64,000 bases of DNA from Pseudarthrobacter sp. NS4 (GTDB lineage Bacteria; Actinomycetota; Actinomycetes; Actinomycetales; Micrococcaceae), in assembly GCF_024758005.1 (NCBI RefSeq), contig NZ_CP103288.1, positions 1,860,001-1,924,000 of the forward strand, given 5' to 3'. A program made the translations under genes and the position numbers. Under the pieces are notes generated by a model. It was given only the letters and a program-made list of their open reading frames with translations, was not told the DNA's origin and ran no database searches. Below, piece by piece: positions 10,039 to 24,714 of the stretch (position 1 is its first letter; each line of letters starts with the position of its first letter).

Positions 10039-11358
10039 ATGGCCGAAGCACTTTCAGGAAACGCTGACAACAACGCCGCGGAAGCATTCCTGCAGGGCGG
10101 CTCCCTCCGGCACGCCCCGGGGCCGTACTTCGGAAGCTACGGTGGACGCTGGATGCCGGAGTCCCTCATTGCCGCCCTGGACGAACTCGAGGAAACCTTC
10201 GACAAGGCCAAGGACGATCCCGAGTTCCGGGCGCAGGTCGCAGACCTGAACAGGAACTACTCCGGCCGTCCCTCGCTGCTGACAGAGGCCAAGCGGTTCT
10301 CCCTTCATGCCGGGGGAGTCCGCGTGTTCCTCAAGCGCGAGGACCTCAACCACACCGGTTCGCACAAGATCAACAACGTGCTGGGCCAGGCGCTGCTCGC
10401 CAAGCGCATGGGCAAGACCCGTGTGATCGCCGAGACCGGTGCCGGCCAGCACGGCGTGGCCAGTGCCACCGCCGCGGCCCTCATGGGCCTTGAGTGCGTG
10501 GTCTACATGGGTGCCGAGGACTGCCGCCGCCAGGCGCTGAACGTCGCCCGCATGGAACTTCTTGGCGCCACCGTTATTCCCGTCACCAGCGGTTCGCAGA
10601 CCCTCAAGGACGCCATCAATGACGCCCTCCGGGACTGGGTGGCCAACGTCGACAGCACCCACTACCTGCTGGGCACGGCCGCCGGCGCGCACCCGTTCCC
10701 CGCGATGGTCCGCTACTTCCACGAAGTCATCGGCGAGGAAGCCCGCGCCCAGATCCTGGAGCAGGAAGGGCGCCTCCCGGACGCCGTCTGCGCCTGCATC
10801 GGCGGCGGTTCCAACGCCATCGGAATCTTCCACGGTTTCCTTGACGATCCCTCAGTGAAGATCTACGGCTTTGAGGCCGGCGGGGACGGCGTGGACACCG
10901 GACGCCACGCCGCCACCATCACGCTGGGCAAGCCGGGCGTCCTGCACGGCGCCCGTTCCTACCTCATGCAGGACGACGACGGACAGACCATCGAGTCCCA
11001 CTCCATCTCCGCAGGACTCGACTACCCCGGCGTGGGACCCGAGCACTCCTACCTCTCCGACATCGGCAGGGTCAGCTACGAGCCGATCACGGACAGCGAA
11101 GCCATGGAGGCCTTCCGGCTGCTGTGCCGCACAGAGGGCATCATTCCCGCCATCGAGTCCGCGCACGCCCTGGCAGGAGCCATCAAGGTGGGCCAGCGGC
11201 TCGCCGCCGAAGATGCCTCCGCCGCGGCGGACAAGATCATCATCGTGAACCTCTCCGGACGCGGTGACAAGGACGTGGCCACCGCGGCCGAATGGTTTGA
11301 CCTGTTGGACAAGGACTCCGCGGAGTCGGAAATCGGCAAAGAGGGGGAGCAACTGTGA
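10039..11358 (+). CDS. trpB: Tryptophan synthase beta subunit
   Basis: TrpB condenses indole with serine using pyridoxal phosphate. The 439-residue protein has [11 protein letters not shown] near residue 31, the PLP Schiff-base lysine at about residue 110 in HTGSHKINN, the ETGAGQHG loop, and the phosphate-binding GGGSNAIG. It overlaps trpA by four bases (GTGA). The 120-base gap from trpC may hold a secondary promoter but I see no clear one. Confidence 0.97.
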   Translation: MAEALSGNADNNAAEAFLQGGSLRHAPGPYFGSYGGRWMPESLIAALDELEETFDKAKDDPEFRAQVADLNRNYSGRPSLLTEAKRFSLHAGGVRVFLKREDLNHTGSHKINNVLGQALLAKRMGKTRVIAETGAGQHGVASATAAALMGLECVVYMGAEDCRRQALNVARMELLGATVIPVTSGSQTLKDAINDALRDWVANVDSTHYLLGTAAGAHPFPAMVRYFHEVIGEEARAQILEQEGRLPDAVCACIGGGSNAIGIFHGFLDDPSVKIYGFEAGGDGVDTGRHAATITLGKPGVLHGARSYLMQDDDGQTIESHSISAGLDYPGVGPEHSYLSDIGRVSYEPITDSEAMEAFRLLCRTEGIIPAIESAHALAGAIKVGQRLAAEDASAAADKIIIVNLSGRGDKDVATAAEWFDLLDKDSAESEIGKEGEQL

Positions 11359-12164
11359 GCACCGCACAGATGACCAGCAAGTCGGCAGCAGCGATCGACA
11401 AGGCGCGCGCTGAAGGCCGGGCCGCCCTCATCGGGTACCTTCCCGCCGGCTACCCCAGCGTGGAGCAGACCATTGCCGCCGGCATTGCACTGGCCGAGAA
11501 CGGTGCAGACCTGATCGAGATCGGCATCCCGTATTCCGATCCCGTCATGGACGGCCAGGTCATCCAGGCCGCAACCACCGAGGCGCTGGCCAAAGGCTTC
11601 TCGGTCCGCCAGGTGTTCGACGTGGTTGCCGGCATCACCAGCAAGACCGACGCCGCCGTCCTGATCATGACCTACTGGAACCCCGTGATCCGGATGGGCG
11701 TGGACGAGTTCTCCCGCCGTCTCTCCGAGGCCGGGGGAGCAGGGCTCATCACTCCCGACCTCATCCCGGACGAGGCTGCTGAATGGATGGCGGCCTCGGA
11801 CAAGTACGGCCTGGACCGGGTTTTCCTTGTGGCACCGTCGTCCACTGCGGAGCGCATGCAGCGGACCGTCGACGCAAGCCGCGGTTTCGTCTACGCCGTG
11901 TCCATCATGGGTGTTACCGGAGCCCGGACCTCCGTGAGCACCGCAGCCAAGGACGTTGTGGCTGCGGCACGCGCCGCCGGCGCACAACGCGTGTGCGTCG
12001 GACTGGGTGTTTCCAGCGCCGGCCAGGTCCGTGAAATCGCTGCCTATGCGGACGGCGTCATCGTAGGAACCGCCCTGGTGGCAGCAATCCGCGACGGCGG
12101 CGTGGAAGCGGTCGCTTCCCTCACCAAGGATTTGAGCTCCGGCCTGACCAGGGAAGAAGCCTAA
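11355..12164 (+). CDS. trpA: Tryptophan synthase alpha subunit
   Basis: TrpA cleaves indole-3-glycerol phosphate and channels indole to TrpB. From the GTG at 11355 (overlapping the trpB stop) the protein is 269 residues. The catalytic acids are visible in [16 protein letters not shown] (about Glu55 and Asp66), and the later [12 protein letters not shown] and GLGVSSAGQ are the phosphate loops. lgt follows after three bases. Confidence 0.96.
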   Translation: MSTAQMTSKSAAAIDKARAEGRAALIGYLPAGYPSVEQTIAAGIALAENGADLIEIGIPYSDPVMDGQVIQAATTEALAKGFSVRQVFDVVAGITSKTDAAVLIMTYWNPVIRMGVDEFSRRLSEAGGAGLITPDLIPDEAAEWMAASDKYGLDRVFLVAPSSTAERMQRTVDASRGFVYAVSIMGVTGARTSVSTAAKDVVAAARAAGAQRVCVGLGVSSAGQVREIAAYADGVIVGTALVAAIRDGGVEAVASLTKDLSSGLTREEA

Positions 12165-12167
12165 TCC

Positions 12168-13322
12168 ATGCAGACCCTCCTTCAGGCAGCCGCCATGGTG
12201 CCCGCCGGCATCCCCAGCCCGGACTGGTCCGGGTTCGACATCCCCCTGCCGTGGGGGACGCTGCGCATCCACGCCTATGCACTGTGCATCCTGGCCGGCA
12301 TCGTGGTGGGCCTCTGGCTGACCTCCGTCCGCTGGGCCAAGCGCGGAGCGCCTGAAGGAAGCGTCTGGGACATCGTCGTCTGGGCCATCCCGTTCGGCAT
12401 CATCGGTGGTCGGCTCTACCACGTGGTCTCGTCCCCGGACGCCTACTTCGGCCCCGGCTTCGACGGCACCGGCGACCTCTCGCTTATCCCGCAGATCCAG
12501 CGCGGCGGCCTCGGAATCTGGGGTGCCGTGCTGCTCGGCGCCGTTGGCGCATGGATCGGCTGCCGCCGCAGCGGGGTCAAGCTCACCGCCTTCGTTGACG
12601 CCGCTGCACCCGGCCTCCTTCTGGCCCAGGCTGTGGGCCGCTGGGGCAACTACTTCAACCAGGAACTCTTCGGGAGCCCCACCACTCTGCCGTGGGGCCT
12701 GGAGATCGACGCCGACAATGCAAACTTCCCGGCCGGCGTGCCCGCGGACACCCTGTTCCACCCGACCTTCCTGTACGAGTCCCTGTGGAACCTGGTTGGC
12801 GTCGTCATCCTGCTTGCACTGGACCGGAAATTCAACTTCCGCCGCAGCAGGCTGTTCTGGCTCTACGCCATGTATTACACGCTGGGCCGGGTCTGGATCG
12901 AGGCGATGCGGATTGACGATGCTGAGCAGATTTCCCTCTTCGGCATCACCACGCGCCTGAACGTCTGGACCAGCATCCTTGTCTTTACCGTCGCATTGGT
13001 TGCCTTTATCCTGTTGGGAATGAAGGGCCGTCCCGAGCCCGACAGCGTGTACCTGAGTGGCCATGAACCGGCGGAAACGACCATCGCAACCGCTGGCGGG
13101 GATAAGGGCGACGAGGTCCGTGATCCGGACTCCGTTGTCTCAGATAGTGAATCGCGTGATAATCTCCCTCATAACCAAAGCGGTTCCCGGCATGCTTCCG
13201 CCCCCACGGAAGACGCCGCGGCGGCATCGTCCGGCTCAAAGCCGGGAACGGATGCAACGGCTGCCGGACACTCCGGCAGCACGGCCACAGGATCCGCACC
13301 AGAGGCCGGCACCAGCAAGTAG
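12168..13322 (+). CDS. lgt: Prolipoprotein diacylglyceryl transferase
   Basis: Lgt attaches diacylglycerol to the lipobox cysteine of prelipoproteins at the membrane. The multi-spanning core has GGRLYHV and the signature AVGRWGNYFNQELFG near residue 160. Several lipoproteins in this window, including the two cupredoxins at 40-44 kb, would be its substrates. The first 285 residues are the enzyme; about 95 further residues form a hydrophilic Ser/Ala/Gly/Thr-rich tail, longer than in E. coli Lgt but common in actinobacteria. Confidence 0.95.
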   Translation: MQTLLQAAAMVPAGIPSPDWSGFDIPLPWGTLRIHAYALCILAGIVVGLWLTSVRWAKRGAPEGSVWDIVVWAIPFGIIGGRLYHVVSSPDAYFGPGFDGTGDLSLIPQIQRGGLGIWGAVLLGAVGAWIGCRRSGVKLTAFVDAAAPGLLLAQAVGRWGNYFNQELFGSPTTLPWGLEIDADNANFPAGVPADTLFHPTFLYESLWNLVGVVILLALDRKFNFRRSRLFWLYAMYYTLGRVWIEAMRIDDAEQISLFGITTRLNVWTSILVFTVALVAFILLGMKGRPEPDSVYLSGHEPAETTIATAGGDKGDEVRDPDSVVSDSESRDNLPHNQSGSRHASAPTEDAAAASSGSKPGTDATAAGHSGSTATGSAPEAGTSK

Positions 13323-13584
13323 ACCGCCGGCCGGACAGGGCAGCAGAGCCACCGCTCGGAGCTCCCGAAAACCACAGTGTCGTGGCATGGGGCCAGTCCG
13401 GACAGCATAGAGCTGCTGTCGGATGAAGCCCTGGGCAGGGGCCTGCGTAACCGTTAGTTGAGCAGGCCGGGCTGACCTACAATTTCCAGTAAGTAACACT
13501 TTGTTGTGCCATCACCGCGGCGCCGACTGAGTGGGGCCAATGGTGTCCCTTCCATACGCACGATCAGGAGGAAGGACGTCTCCC

Positions 13585-18190
<4,606 letters not shown>

Positions 18191-18198
<8 letters not shown>

Positions 18199-19648
18199 TC
18201 CACGCGGATTTTTGAAAGTACGCCAGCGTGAAACGCAGCCACGGCGTCCCGTTCCCGTCCGCATCATGGACTGGAAGGAAGTGTACGAGGCGCAGGAGAA
18301 GGGCACCCTGAAGGCCCAGGCTGGCCGCTGCATGGACTGCGGCGTGCCCTTCTGCCACCAGGGCTGCCCGCTGGGCAACCTCATTCCCGAGTGGAACGAC
18401 CTCATGTGGCGGGACAAGGGCGAGGAAGCCATTGAGCGCCTCCACGCCACCAACAACTTCCCCGAATTCACCGGCCGGCTGTGCCCCGCCCCGTGCGAGG
18501 CGTCCTGCGTGTTGGGAATCAACCAGCCTGCCGTCACCATCAAACAGGTGGAAGTCTCCATCATCGACGAAGCCTGGGACAACGGCTGGGTCAGCCCGCT
18601 GCCTCCCGCACGCCTGACCGGAAAGACGGTTGCCGTCGTCGGCTCCGGCCCTGCCGGCCTGGCCGTCGCGCAGCAGCTGACACGTGTGGGCCACACCGTC
18701 GCCGTGTACGAGCGCGACGACAAGATCGGCGGCCTGCTCCGCTACGGCATCCCCGACTTCAAGATGGAAAAGGAGCAGGTGGACCGCCGCGTCGAGCAGA
18801 TGAAGGCGGAAGGCACCCGTTTCCGGACCGGCGTGGCCGTCGGCACCGACGTGACCTGGGAGCAGCTGCGCCGCCGCTACGACGCCGTGGTGGTCTGCAC
18901 CGGCGCAACGGTTCCGCGCGACCTGCCCATCCCGGGTCGCGACCTTGAAGGCATCCACTTCGCCATGGACTACCTGGTACCGGCCAACCGCGCAGTAGCG
19001 GGGGAGACCGTTGAAAACCAGATCCACGCCCAGGGCAAGCACGTTGTGATCCTTGGCGGCGGCGACACCGGGGCGGACTGCCTCGGGACCGCGCACCGGC
19101 ACGGCGCCGCATCCGTGACCACCCTGGCCATCGGCAAGCAGCCGCCGGCAGAGCGTGCCAGCCACCAGCCGTGGCCCACGTTCCCCACCCTCTTCGAGAT
19201 GGCCAGCGCCCACGAGGAAGGCGGTGAGCGGACGTACCTCGCCTCCACCGTGGAATTCGTTGGCGAGAACGGCAAGCTGACCGGCGTCAAGGTGGCCGAG
19301 ACGGAGTTCGTTGACGGCAGGCGCCTGCCCAAGGCCGGTACCGAGCGGATCATCCCTGCGGACCTGGTGTTCCTGTCCCTGGGCTTCACCGGCGCCGAGC
19401 CGGCAGGCATCACAGAACAGGTGCACGCCGAATTCGACGGCCGCGGCAATGTTTCCCGCGACGGCTACTACATGACCAACACCGAGGGCGTCTTCGTGGC
19501 CGGTGACGCCGGGCGCGGGCAGTCCCTGATCGTGTGGGCCATCGCCGAAGGACGTGCCGCCGCGGCAGCAGTGGACAAGTACCTGATGGGGAGCACCATT
19601 CTTCCCGCCCCCGTGGCGCCGACGGACCGTGCCATCGCCGTCCTCTAA
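18191..19648 (+). CDS. gltD: Glutamate synthase small subunit
   Basis: GltD supplies electrons from NADPH through FAD and Fe-S centres to GltB. The 485-residue protein has the N-terminal cysteine clusters [17 protein letters not shown] and [14 protein letters not shown], an FAD dinucleotide fold ([15 protein letters not shown]) and an NADPH fold ([14 protein letters not shown]). GTG 18191 overlaps the gltB end by 8 bases, so the two subunits are coupled. Confidence 0.96.
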
Positions 19649-19656
19649 TGCAGCAT

Positions 19657-19678
19657 CGGGGGCTTTTGTTCACCCCCG
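19657..19678 (+). terminator. Possible short terminator after gltD
   Basis: A 6-base GC stem (cgggggc-type left arm at 19657-19662, cccccg at 19673-19678) encloses a T-rich loop just after the gltD stop. There is no downstream U-tract, so termination is only possible. Confidence 0.3.
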
Positions 19679-19718
19679 CGACAACTTAACCAATGCAAGA
19701 GACCAATAGGGTAGGTAT

Positions 19719-21209
19719 ATGAGACGCGCAAAAATTGTGGCTACGTTCGGCCCGGCAATTGCCAGCTACGAAAACACTCTCGCGGTGCTGGAAGCCGGTG
19801 TTGACGTCGCCCGGATGAACATGAGCCACGGCGACTACTCCGTGCACGACAACACCTACGAGAACGTCCGCAAGGCGGCGGCCGACCTGGGCAAGGCCGT
19901 GGCCATCATGGCTGACCTGCAGGGGCCCAAGATCCGCCTGGGCCGGTTCGTTGACGGCCCGCACGCCCTCGCTGTTGGTGACACCTTCACCATCACCACG
20001 CAGGACGTTCCCGGCACCAAGGACATCTGCTCCACCACGCTGAAGAGCCTCACCGAAGACGTCAACGTGGGCGACGCCCTGCTGATCGACGATGGCAAGG
20101 TTGCCCTGCGCGCTACTGCTGTTGACGACGTCAAGGTGGTCGCCGAGGTGACCGTGGGCGGCATGGTGTCCAACAACAAGGGCATTAACCTTCCCGGCGT
20201 GGCCGTAAACGTTCCGGCGCTGAGTGAAAAGGATGAGGACGACCTCCGCTGGGCCATGCGCCGCGGCGTTGACCTGGTGGCGCTTTCCTTCGTCCGGGAC
20301 GCGTCCGACATCGCCCGCGTGCACGAGATCATGGACGAGGAAGGCCGCCGCGTGCCGGTCATCGCCAAGATCGAAAAGCCGCAGGCCGTGGACCAGCTTC
20401 CCGAGATCATCGACGCGTTCGATGCCATCATGGTGGCCCGTGGCGACCTGGGCGTGGAGCTTCCGCTGGAGGAAGTGCCCATCGTCCAGAAGCGCGCCAT
20501 TGAGCTGGCCCGCCGCTGGGCCAAGCCGGTCATCGTGGCCACCCAGGTCCTGGAATCCATGATCGACAACCCTCGTCCCACCCGTGCAGAGGCATCGGAC
20601 TGCGCCAACGCCGTACTGGACGGTGCAGACGCGGTGATGCTCTCCGGTGAGACCAGCGTGGGCAAGTACCCCATTGAGACAGTCAAGGTCATGGGCCGGA
20701 TCATCGAATCCACCGAGGTCCACGGCCTGGAGCGCGTCCCCCCGCTGGGCACCAAGCCCAAGACCCGTGGCGGCGCCATCACCCGCGCCGCCGTCGAAAT
20801 TGCCGACCAGCTGGACGCCAAGTACATTTGTGCGTTCACCCAGTCCGGCGATTCCGCACGCCGCCTCTCGCGCCTGCGCCCCATCAAGCCGGTCTTCGCC
20901 TTCACCCCGGTGGAGCAGGTCTGGAACCAGCTGGCCCTGACCTGGGGCATCCAGCCGGTGCTGGTCCAGATGGTGGACCACACCGATGAGATGACCGCCC
21001 AGGTTGACCGCAGCCTCCTGGAAATGCAGCTCGTTGAGGACGGCGACCTTGTGGTCATCGCCGCCGGTTCCCCTCCCGGAAAGGCCGGCTCCACCAACTC
21101 GCTGAAGGTGCACAAGGTGGGCGACCTCGCCGACTCCACCCGTGTTGGCGAAGCAGTCAGCAACAAGGAAAAGCTCGGCCCCTGGCCGGAAAAGAAGAAG
21201 AAGGCCTAG
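19719..21209 (+). CDS. pyk: Pyruvate kinase
   Basis: Pyruvate kinase converts phosphoenolpyruvate and ADP to pyruvate and ATP, the last step of glycolysis. The 496-residue protein begins MRRAKIVATFGPAI, with RMNMSHGD, the catalytic lysine in PVIAKIEKPQAV, the metal-site MVARGDLGVELPLEEVP and the ATQVLESMI block; all domains are present. A weak GA-rich RBS (agggtagg) precedes the ATG. It ends in a Lys-rich tail and is followed by a strong terminator. Confidence 0.97.
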   Translation: MRRAKIVATFGPAIASYENTLAVLEAGVDVARMNMSHGDYSVHDNTYENVRKAAADLGKAVAIMADLQGPKIRLGRFVDGPHALAVGDTFTITTQDVPGTKDICSTTLKSLTEDVNVGDALLIDDGKVALRATAVDDVKVVAEVTVGGMVSNNKGINLPGVAVNVPALSEKDEDDLRWAMRRGVDLVALSFVRDASDIARVHEIMDEEGRRVPVIAKIEKPQAVDQLPEIIDAFDAIMVARGDLGVELPLEEVPIVQKRAIELARRWAKPVIVATQVLESMIDNPRPTRAEASDCANAVLDGADAVMLSGETSVGKYPIETVKVMGRIIESTEVHGLERVPPLGTKPKTRGGAITRAAVEIADQLDAKYICAFTQSGDSARRLSRLRPIKPVFAFTPVEQVWNQLALTWGIQPVLVQMVDHTDEMTAQVDRSLLEMQLVEDGDLVVIAAGSPPGKAGSTNSLKVHKVGDLADSTRVGEAVSNKEKLGPWPEKKKKA

Positions 21210-21221
21210 CCTTTACCAAGA

Positions 21222-21253
21222 AAAGGACCCCTGCCGCTTGGCAGGGGTCCTTT
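21222..21253 (+). terminator. Intrinsic terminator after pyk (probably bidirectional)
   Basis: A perfect 14-base stem (21222-21235 and 21240-21253) has a 4-base gctt loop. T-runs on both sides suit both pyk (plus) and the convergent ANTAR regulator (minus). Confidence 0.9.
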
Positions 21254-21272
21254 CTCTTGTCTATGGCAGCAG

Positions 21273-21878
21273 TTAGTTGACCTGGTTGATGATGGTCTCT
21301 GCCACTTCGCGCATGCTGAGGCGGCGGTCCATGGAGGTCTTCTGGATCCAGCGGAAAGCTTCCGGCTCCGTCAGGCCCATCTTGGTGGTCAGCAGGCTCT
21401 TGGCACGCTCCACGAGCTTGCGGGTGGCGAACTGTTCCTGGAGGTCGGAGACCTCGCTTTCGAGGGCCTTGATCTCCTCGTGGCGGGAGAGGGCAATCTC
21501 CAGCGCGGGAATGAGGTCGGCGGGGGTGAAGGGCTTGACCACGTAGGCCATGGCGCCGGCGTCGCGGGCGCGCTCCACGAGTTCCTTCTGGCTGAACGCG
21601 GTCAGCAGTACTACGGGGGCGATGCGGGCCTTGACGATCTTTTCCGCCGCCGAGATGCCGTCCATGACGGGCATCTTGACGTCCATGAGGACCAGGTCCG
21701 GTTTCAATTCCTCGGCGAGCTGGACGGCCTTCTCGCCGTTGTCCGCCTCACCCACAACGTCATAGCCTTCGCCGCGCAGGATCTCGATGATGTCGAGGCG
21801 GATGAGGGTTTCATCCTCGGCCACAATGACGCGGCGCGCCGGCTGGGACGTGGGTTTTGACTCCGTCTGTTCAGTCAC
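21273..21878 (-). CDS. pdtaR: ANTAR-domain response regulator (PdtaR-like)
   Basis: This 201-residue regulator has an N-terminal receiver domain (VIVAEDETLIRLDI; phosphoacceptor Asp near residue 66 in LVLMDVKMP; conserved VKPF near residue 111). It ends with an ANTAR domain (LVERAKSLLTTKMGLTEPEAF). ANTAR domains bind tandem hairpins in nascent RNA and prevent termination. The mycobacterial homologue PdtaR works with the kinase PdtaS, which is not in this window. An RBS (aaggaga) lies just upstream of the start. It converges on pyk. Confidence 0.92.
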   Translation of the reverse strand: MTEQTESKPTSQPARRVIVAEDETLIRLDIIEILRGEGYDVVGEADNGEKAVQLAEELKPDLVLMDVKMPVMDGISAAEKIVKARIAPVVLLTAFSQKELVERARDAGAMAYVVKPFTPADLIPALEIALSRHEEIKALESEVSDLQEQFATRKLVERAKSLLTTKMGLTEPEAFRWIQKTSMDRRLSMREVAETIINQVN

Positions 21879-22081
21879 GGGATCTCCTTGGAAAGGTACG
21901 GCGGGGACATTACTATCTTAGGTGCGCCCGGTCCTGTACTTGATCTGCATGGTCGGTTGCGGCGTCGGCGGCGCGATTCTGGAATTCAGCCTATCTGCAT
22001 GTAGAGTAATTCCGCGTACGTGAAGCAATCGCGTTGCTCACAGTCAGCTGTGGGCGTAGCCTTTTGCTCCATGTATTCCGC

Positions 22082-22163
22082 GCCCGAGTGGCGGAATTGG
22101 CAGACGCGCCGCACTCAAAATGCGGTATCGAAAGGTGTGTGGGTTCGAGTCCCACCTCGGGCA
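22082..22163 (+). tRNA. tRNA-Leu, anticodon CAA
   Basis: An 82-base class II tRNA can be folded. The acceptor arms are 22082-22088 (gcccgag) and 22156-22162 (ctcgggc), the anticodon stem is ccgca/tgcgg around loop CTCAAAA, giving anticodon CAA for UUG, and the T arm is gtggg-ttcgagt-cccac. A variable arm is present and CCA is not encoded. Its 3' end is duplicated at 25239, marking it as an integration site. Confidence 0.95.
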
Positions 22164-22218
22164 CAGTGTTTCCGCAGGTCAGCAGCTTTTTCTCTTCTGA
22201 CTGTTGACAAAGCTTGAC
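22142..22218 (+). repeat. Direct repeat at tRNA-Leu 3' end (attL-like)
   Basis: The 77 bases from the T arm of tRNA-Leu onward reappear without gaps at 25239-25315. The first 41 bases differ at 2 positions and the last 14 (tgacaaagcttgac) are identical. The tRNA is intact here, as expected for the side where integration restores the gene. Confidence 0.8.
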
Positions 22219-22572
22219 TTTTTGCCATCCAAGGTGTTGTTACGGTGCACCATCACGAGGGCTGGTACGGGCACCGTAATGAGGGACATAAGGCCGCGGA
22301 CTGCGCTCACGGCCCGTCTTTGCAAATATCAGGGCACAATTTTCATCGGCACATAGCTGAACAGAGTGTCGTTGAGCGCTGCAATCTTCTACGTATCGGG
22401 GCTTCCAGACAGAGCGGCCGCAGGGCGTGCCTGCCAGCCGGCAGCTGCGTCGGACACGACATACGTGTATCTTCAGGCCGTTCTAATCGAGCAGATCTGG
22501 CAGCAACTGCGGCGCTCCGCTCCCAGAAGGACGGGCGAGCTGCAAAAGGGGACCGTTAGGGTATCAAGGACT
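22219..22572. other. Intergenic, island interior
   Basis: No convincing gene is present. A 9-base inverted repeat (22240-22248 and 22271-22279, ttacggtgc/gcaccgtaa) with a 22-base loop is the only structure I see; it may be a terminator or operator. Confidence 0.4.
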
Positions 22573-22959
22573 TCATGCAGCACCCGATCCGTATGGACGC
22601 GTGATCGCCTCGAGGAAATGCCCGTCAGGATCCGCGAAGTAGACGCCACGTCCGCCGTCGTTGTGGTTGATTTGCTGCGGGCGGGACCGTCCCGGGTCAG
22701 CCCAGTAGGGGATGCCCTGGGCCTGGATCCTTGCGAAGATTCCGTCGAAGTCCTCCTCGCTGACGAGAAAGGCGTAGTGCTGCGGGGAGATGGGCCGGTC
22801 CGCGGTGGCGAAATCGAGGGCCACTCCGTGGTCGAGGGGCACGGTCATGAATGACCACATGGCTTGGGGTTTCGGCAGTCCGAGCACGTTCGCCAGGAAG
22901 TCCGCCGAACGGCGCTTGTCCGTTGCGTAGACGATGGTGTGGTTGAAAGTGACCGTCAT
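22573..22959 (-). CDS. VOC (glyoxalase/dioxygenase superfamily) protein
   Basis: The 128-residue protein has the paired beta-alpha-beta-beta-beta organisation of the vicinal oxygen chelate fold: NHTIVYATDKRRSADFLANVLGL at the start, ALDFATADR and QHYAFLV in the middle, and GRGVYFADPDGHFLEAIT at the end, with His7 and a late Glu as likely metal ligands. The start follows an RBS (gaggaga). Members range from glyoxalases to antibiotic-binding proteins; the substrate cannot be assigned. It lies inside the tRNA-bounded island. Confidence 0.85.
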   Translation of the reverse strand: MTVTFNHTIVYATDKRRSADFLANVLGLPKPQAMWSFMTVPLDHGVALDFATADRPISPQHYAFLVSEEDFDGIFARIQAQGIPYWADPGRSRPQQINHNDGGRGVYFADPDGHFLEAITRPYGSGAA

Positions 22960-23605
22960 GGCGTCTCCTCAGCTGTTTTGTCCAGCAGTCGGGGAAGCTC
23001 TCACTGCTGATGGCAACCACTCGGTGAGTACCTACAACGGGTGCTACCCCAACATAACCGTAGCGCTCGGGGCGGTCGGCCGATCGGCCACGTGCCCCTC
23101 CCGGTTGGGGCCCTGGTTGCGCGGAGGCCCCAGCGACGATGAAGCATCAGAATGACAGGCAGCGATGATTCGTCTGATCACTCGGGACAGTTGGATCAAG
23201 GCAGTGTGTCGCGCGGTGTAGATTTTTGCAGTGAGAAAGCCATGTGTTAAACGGGAGCCAGCCCAGAATGAACCCCTGATGCTCGTATGAGGCTCGCGGA
23301 GTTCTTGAGTCCAGTTGTGGGTTATCGTCGACTTTCTTGATGCGAAATGGGCTCGATCGCCCGAATTCTGTGCTACCAAGCCAAAATTCCACCCCTTAGA
23401 TAGGCTGTCCCAGTGACAGACGAGATAGAGTGGCCCGCCTTGCCGGCTCCTCACGCACGCGGCCAGGGCTGCGGCCGTGACCGTCTCACGCGCTGGCGCT
23501 AATCCGCCCACGCGTGCCGAACTCAACTGCATTGAAACCGCCGCAGAGGACGCTCCTGCTGTCGTACTGACGGGTGCGGAGCTTGACAGCAAGTGAAAGG
23601 AAGCC
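22960..23605. other. Long intergenic region, no supported gene
   Basis: Open frames exist on both strands but show no family similarity, no good RBS, and low-quality composition. The 3' end should hold the promoter of the PEBP-like gene at 23606. It may be remnant island sequence. Confidence 0.4.
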
Positions 23606-24136
23606 ATGAAAACGCATGATCCATTTGCACCAACATCTGGGATCGAATCCTTCGAAGTCATCAGCGAATCCTTCGAGGATGGCCAGGTTCTTCCGGAAGC
23701 TCAACGCAGCGCCGTCCTGGGATCCGGCGGGCGGGACGAATCGCCCCAGCTCACCTGGTGGGGCGCGCCCGAGGGAACCAGGAGCTACGCAGTCACCGTC
23801 TTCGACCCCGATGCCCCAGGCGGGGGCTACTGGCATTGGGCTGTGGTGAACATCCCGGCAGACGTCACCTCCCTCCCGGCCGGTGCAGGTTCCCGGGACA
23901 ACTCCCGGTTACCGTCTGGTGCAGTGCAATTGAAGAACGATGCCGGATTTGTCGGTTTCGTGGGAGCTGCCCCGCCTCCCGGGCACGGTCAGCACCGGTA
24001 TTTGCTGGTGGTCCACGCCATGGATGTTGAACGGCTGGACCTTCGCACTGATGACACCCCGGCCGCCCTGCAATCCGCGCTCTCCAACCACACCTTGGGC
24101 CGGGCGAGGCTGACGGGAACCTTCGAACGCCGCTAG
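23606..24136 (+). CDS. YbhB/YbcL family (PEBP-like) protein
   Basis: The 176-residue protein belongs to the phosphatidylethanolamine-binding/Raf kinase inhibitor-like family. Its core includes SPQLTWWGAPEGTRSYAVTV-like sequence (here DESPQLTWWGAPEG), VFDPDAPGGGYWHWAVVNIP (the DPDAP and GxxHW ligand-pocket motifs), GAAPPPGHGQHRYLLVVHAM and a C-terminal LTGTFERR. A good RBS (gaaagga) lies 7 bases before ATG 23606. The bacterial role is not settled. It is cargo of the tRNA-Leu island. Confidence 0.9.
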   Translation: MKTHDPFAPTSGIESFEVISESFEDGQVLPEAQRSAVLGSGGRDESPQLTWWGAPEGTRSYAVTVFDPDAPGGGYWHWAVVNIPADVTSLPAGAGSRDNSRLPSGAVQLKNDAGFVGFVGAAPPPGHGQHRYLLVVHAMDVERLDLRTDDTPAALQSALSNHTLGRARLTGTFERR

Positions 24137-24202
24137 GGCGTGTCTCCCAAGCACTGAGGCGGTTGTCCGGAATGCGTGATGGGTGTCTCGTATTTCTATG
24201 TT

Positions 24203-24468
24203 TTGACTGATGGGCAGTGGGCCCTTATTTAGCCGTTGCTGCCGTCTTCCATTGGTCGCCGGGGTCGCCCCTTCCGGGACGACCGGCGGGTGGTCGAGGG
24301 CATTATTTACCGATACCGCTGCGGGATCGCTTGGCGGGATGTGCCGGCCGAGTTGGTCGGTGGCAGATGCTTTGGAAGGGGCACCGCCGCTACAGCGGTG
24401 ACGGAACTTGGGACAGTATTCTGGCCGCGCTGTTGACGGTCGCGGATCGGCGTTGCCAACTTAACTGA
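24203..24468 (+). pseudogene. IS5-family transposase N-terminal remnant
   Basis: Reading from 24203 gives LTDGQWALI, then an in-frame TAG, then LPSSIGRRGRPFRDDRR and VVEGIIYRYRCGIAWRDVP, the typical N-terminal domain of IS5/IS427-group transposases. A frameshift after about 24355 moves the continuing similarity (WKGHRRYSGDGTWDSI) to another frame that stops at 24468. The catalytic DDE part is absent. This is a dead insertion-sequence fragment. Confidence 0.8.
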
Positions 24469-24482
24469 GACAGACCCTTGCT

Positions 24483-24499
24483 GGTACTGTTTTGGTACC
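24483..24499 (+). promoter_or_regulatory. Inverted repeat ahead of the antitoxin (possible operator)
   Basis: The arms ggtac (24483-24487) and gtacc (24495-24499) are separated by 7 bases and lie 9 bases upstream of the antitoxin ATG. RHH antitoxins usually autoregulate from such sites; binding here is inferred. Confidence 0.45.
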
Positions 24500-24507
24500 A
24501 TTGGTGG

Positions 24508-24714
24508 ATGGCTATGAATCTGCGTGTTCCCGAAGATCTTGATCGGCGTTTGGACCAGCTGGCTGCCGAGGAACATACGTCGAAGTCTGCGTTGTTGCTC
24601 CAGGGTGCAGAGCTGGTCCTGCAGCGTCACCGTCGGACCCGTGATATAGGCGAGGGTCTGGATTTCGTGTTGAGCCATGATGCCGAGCTTTTGACGCGCC
24701 TTGAGGATGCGTGA
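24508..24714 (+). CDS. Ribbon-helix-helix antitoxin
   Basis: The 68-residue protein starts MAMNLRVPEDLDRRLDQLA, a short beta strand followed by helices typical of CopG/MetJ-type RHH DNA-binding antitoxins. ATG 24508 is preferred over an upstream in-frame codon because it starts the RHH strand directly and leaves room for the operator. Its C-terminal part (TRDIGEGLDFVLSHDAELL) should wrap the toxin. The stop overlaps the toxin start by four bases (GTGA), the standard antitoxin-first layout. Confidence 0.85.
   Translation: MAMNLRVPEDLDRRLDQLAAEEHTSKSALLLQGAELVLQRHRRTRDIGEGLDFVLSHDAELLTRLEDA

Noticed and set aside
11076..13064. A 662-residue minus-strand frame opposite trpB, trpA and lgt
   Set aside because: Composition is typical of an antisense shadow of GC-rich genes (Gly/His/Asp/Arg-rich, no motifs).
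13458..13483. Possible gltB promoter (ttgagc ... tacaat)
   Set aside because: The boxes are only 14 bases apart, too short for a standard sigma-70-type promoter, so I did not annotate it.
23044..23661. A 205-residue minus-strand frame ahead of the PEBP-like gene
   Set aside because: It overlaps the PEBP-like start, has no recognisable domain and low-quality composition. A short plus-strand frame at 23477-23599 was also dropped for the same reason.
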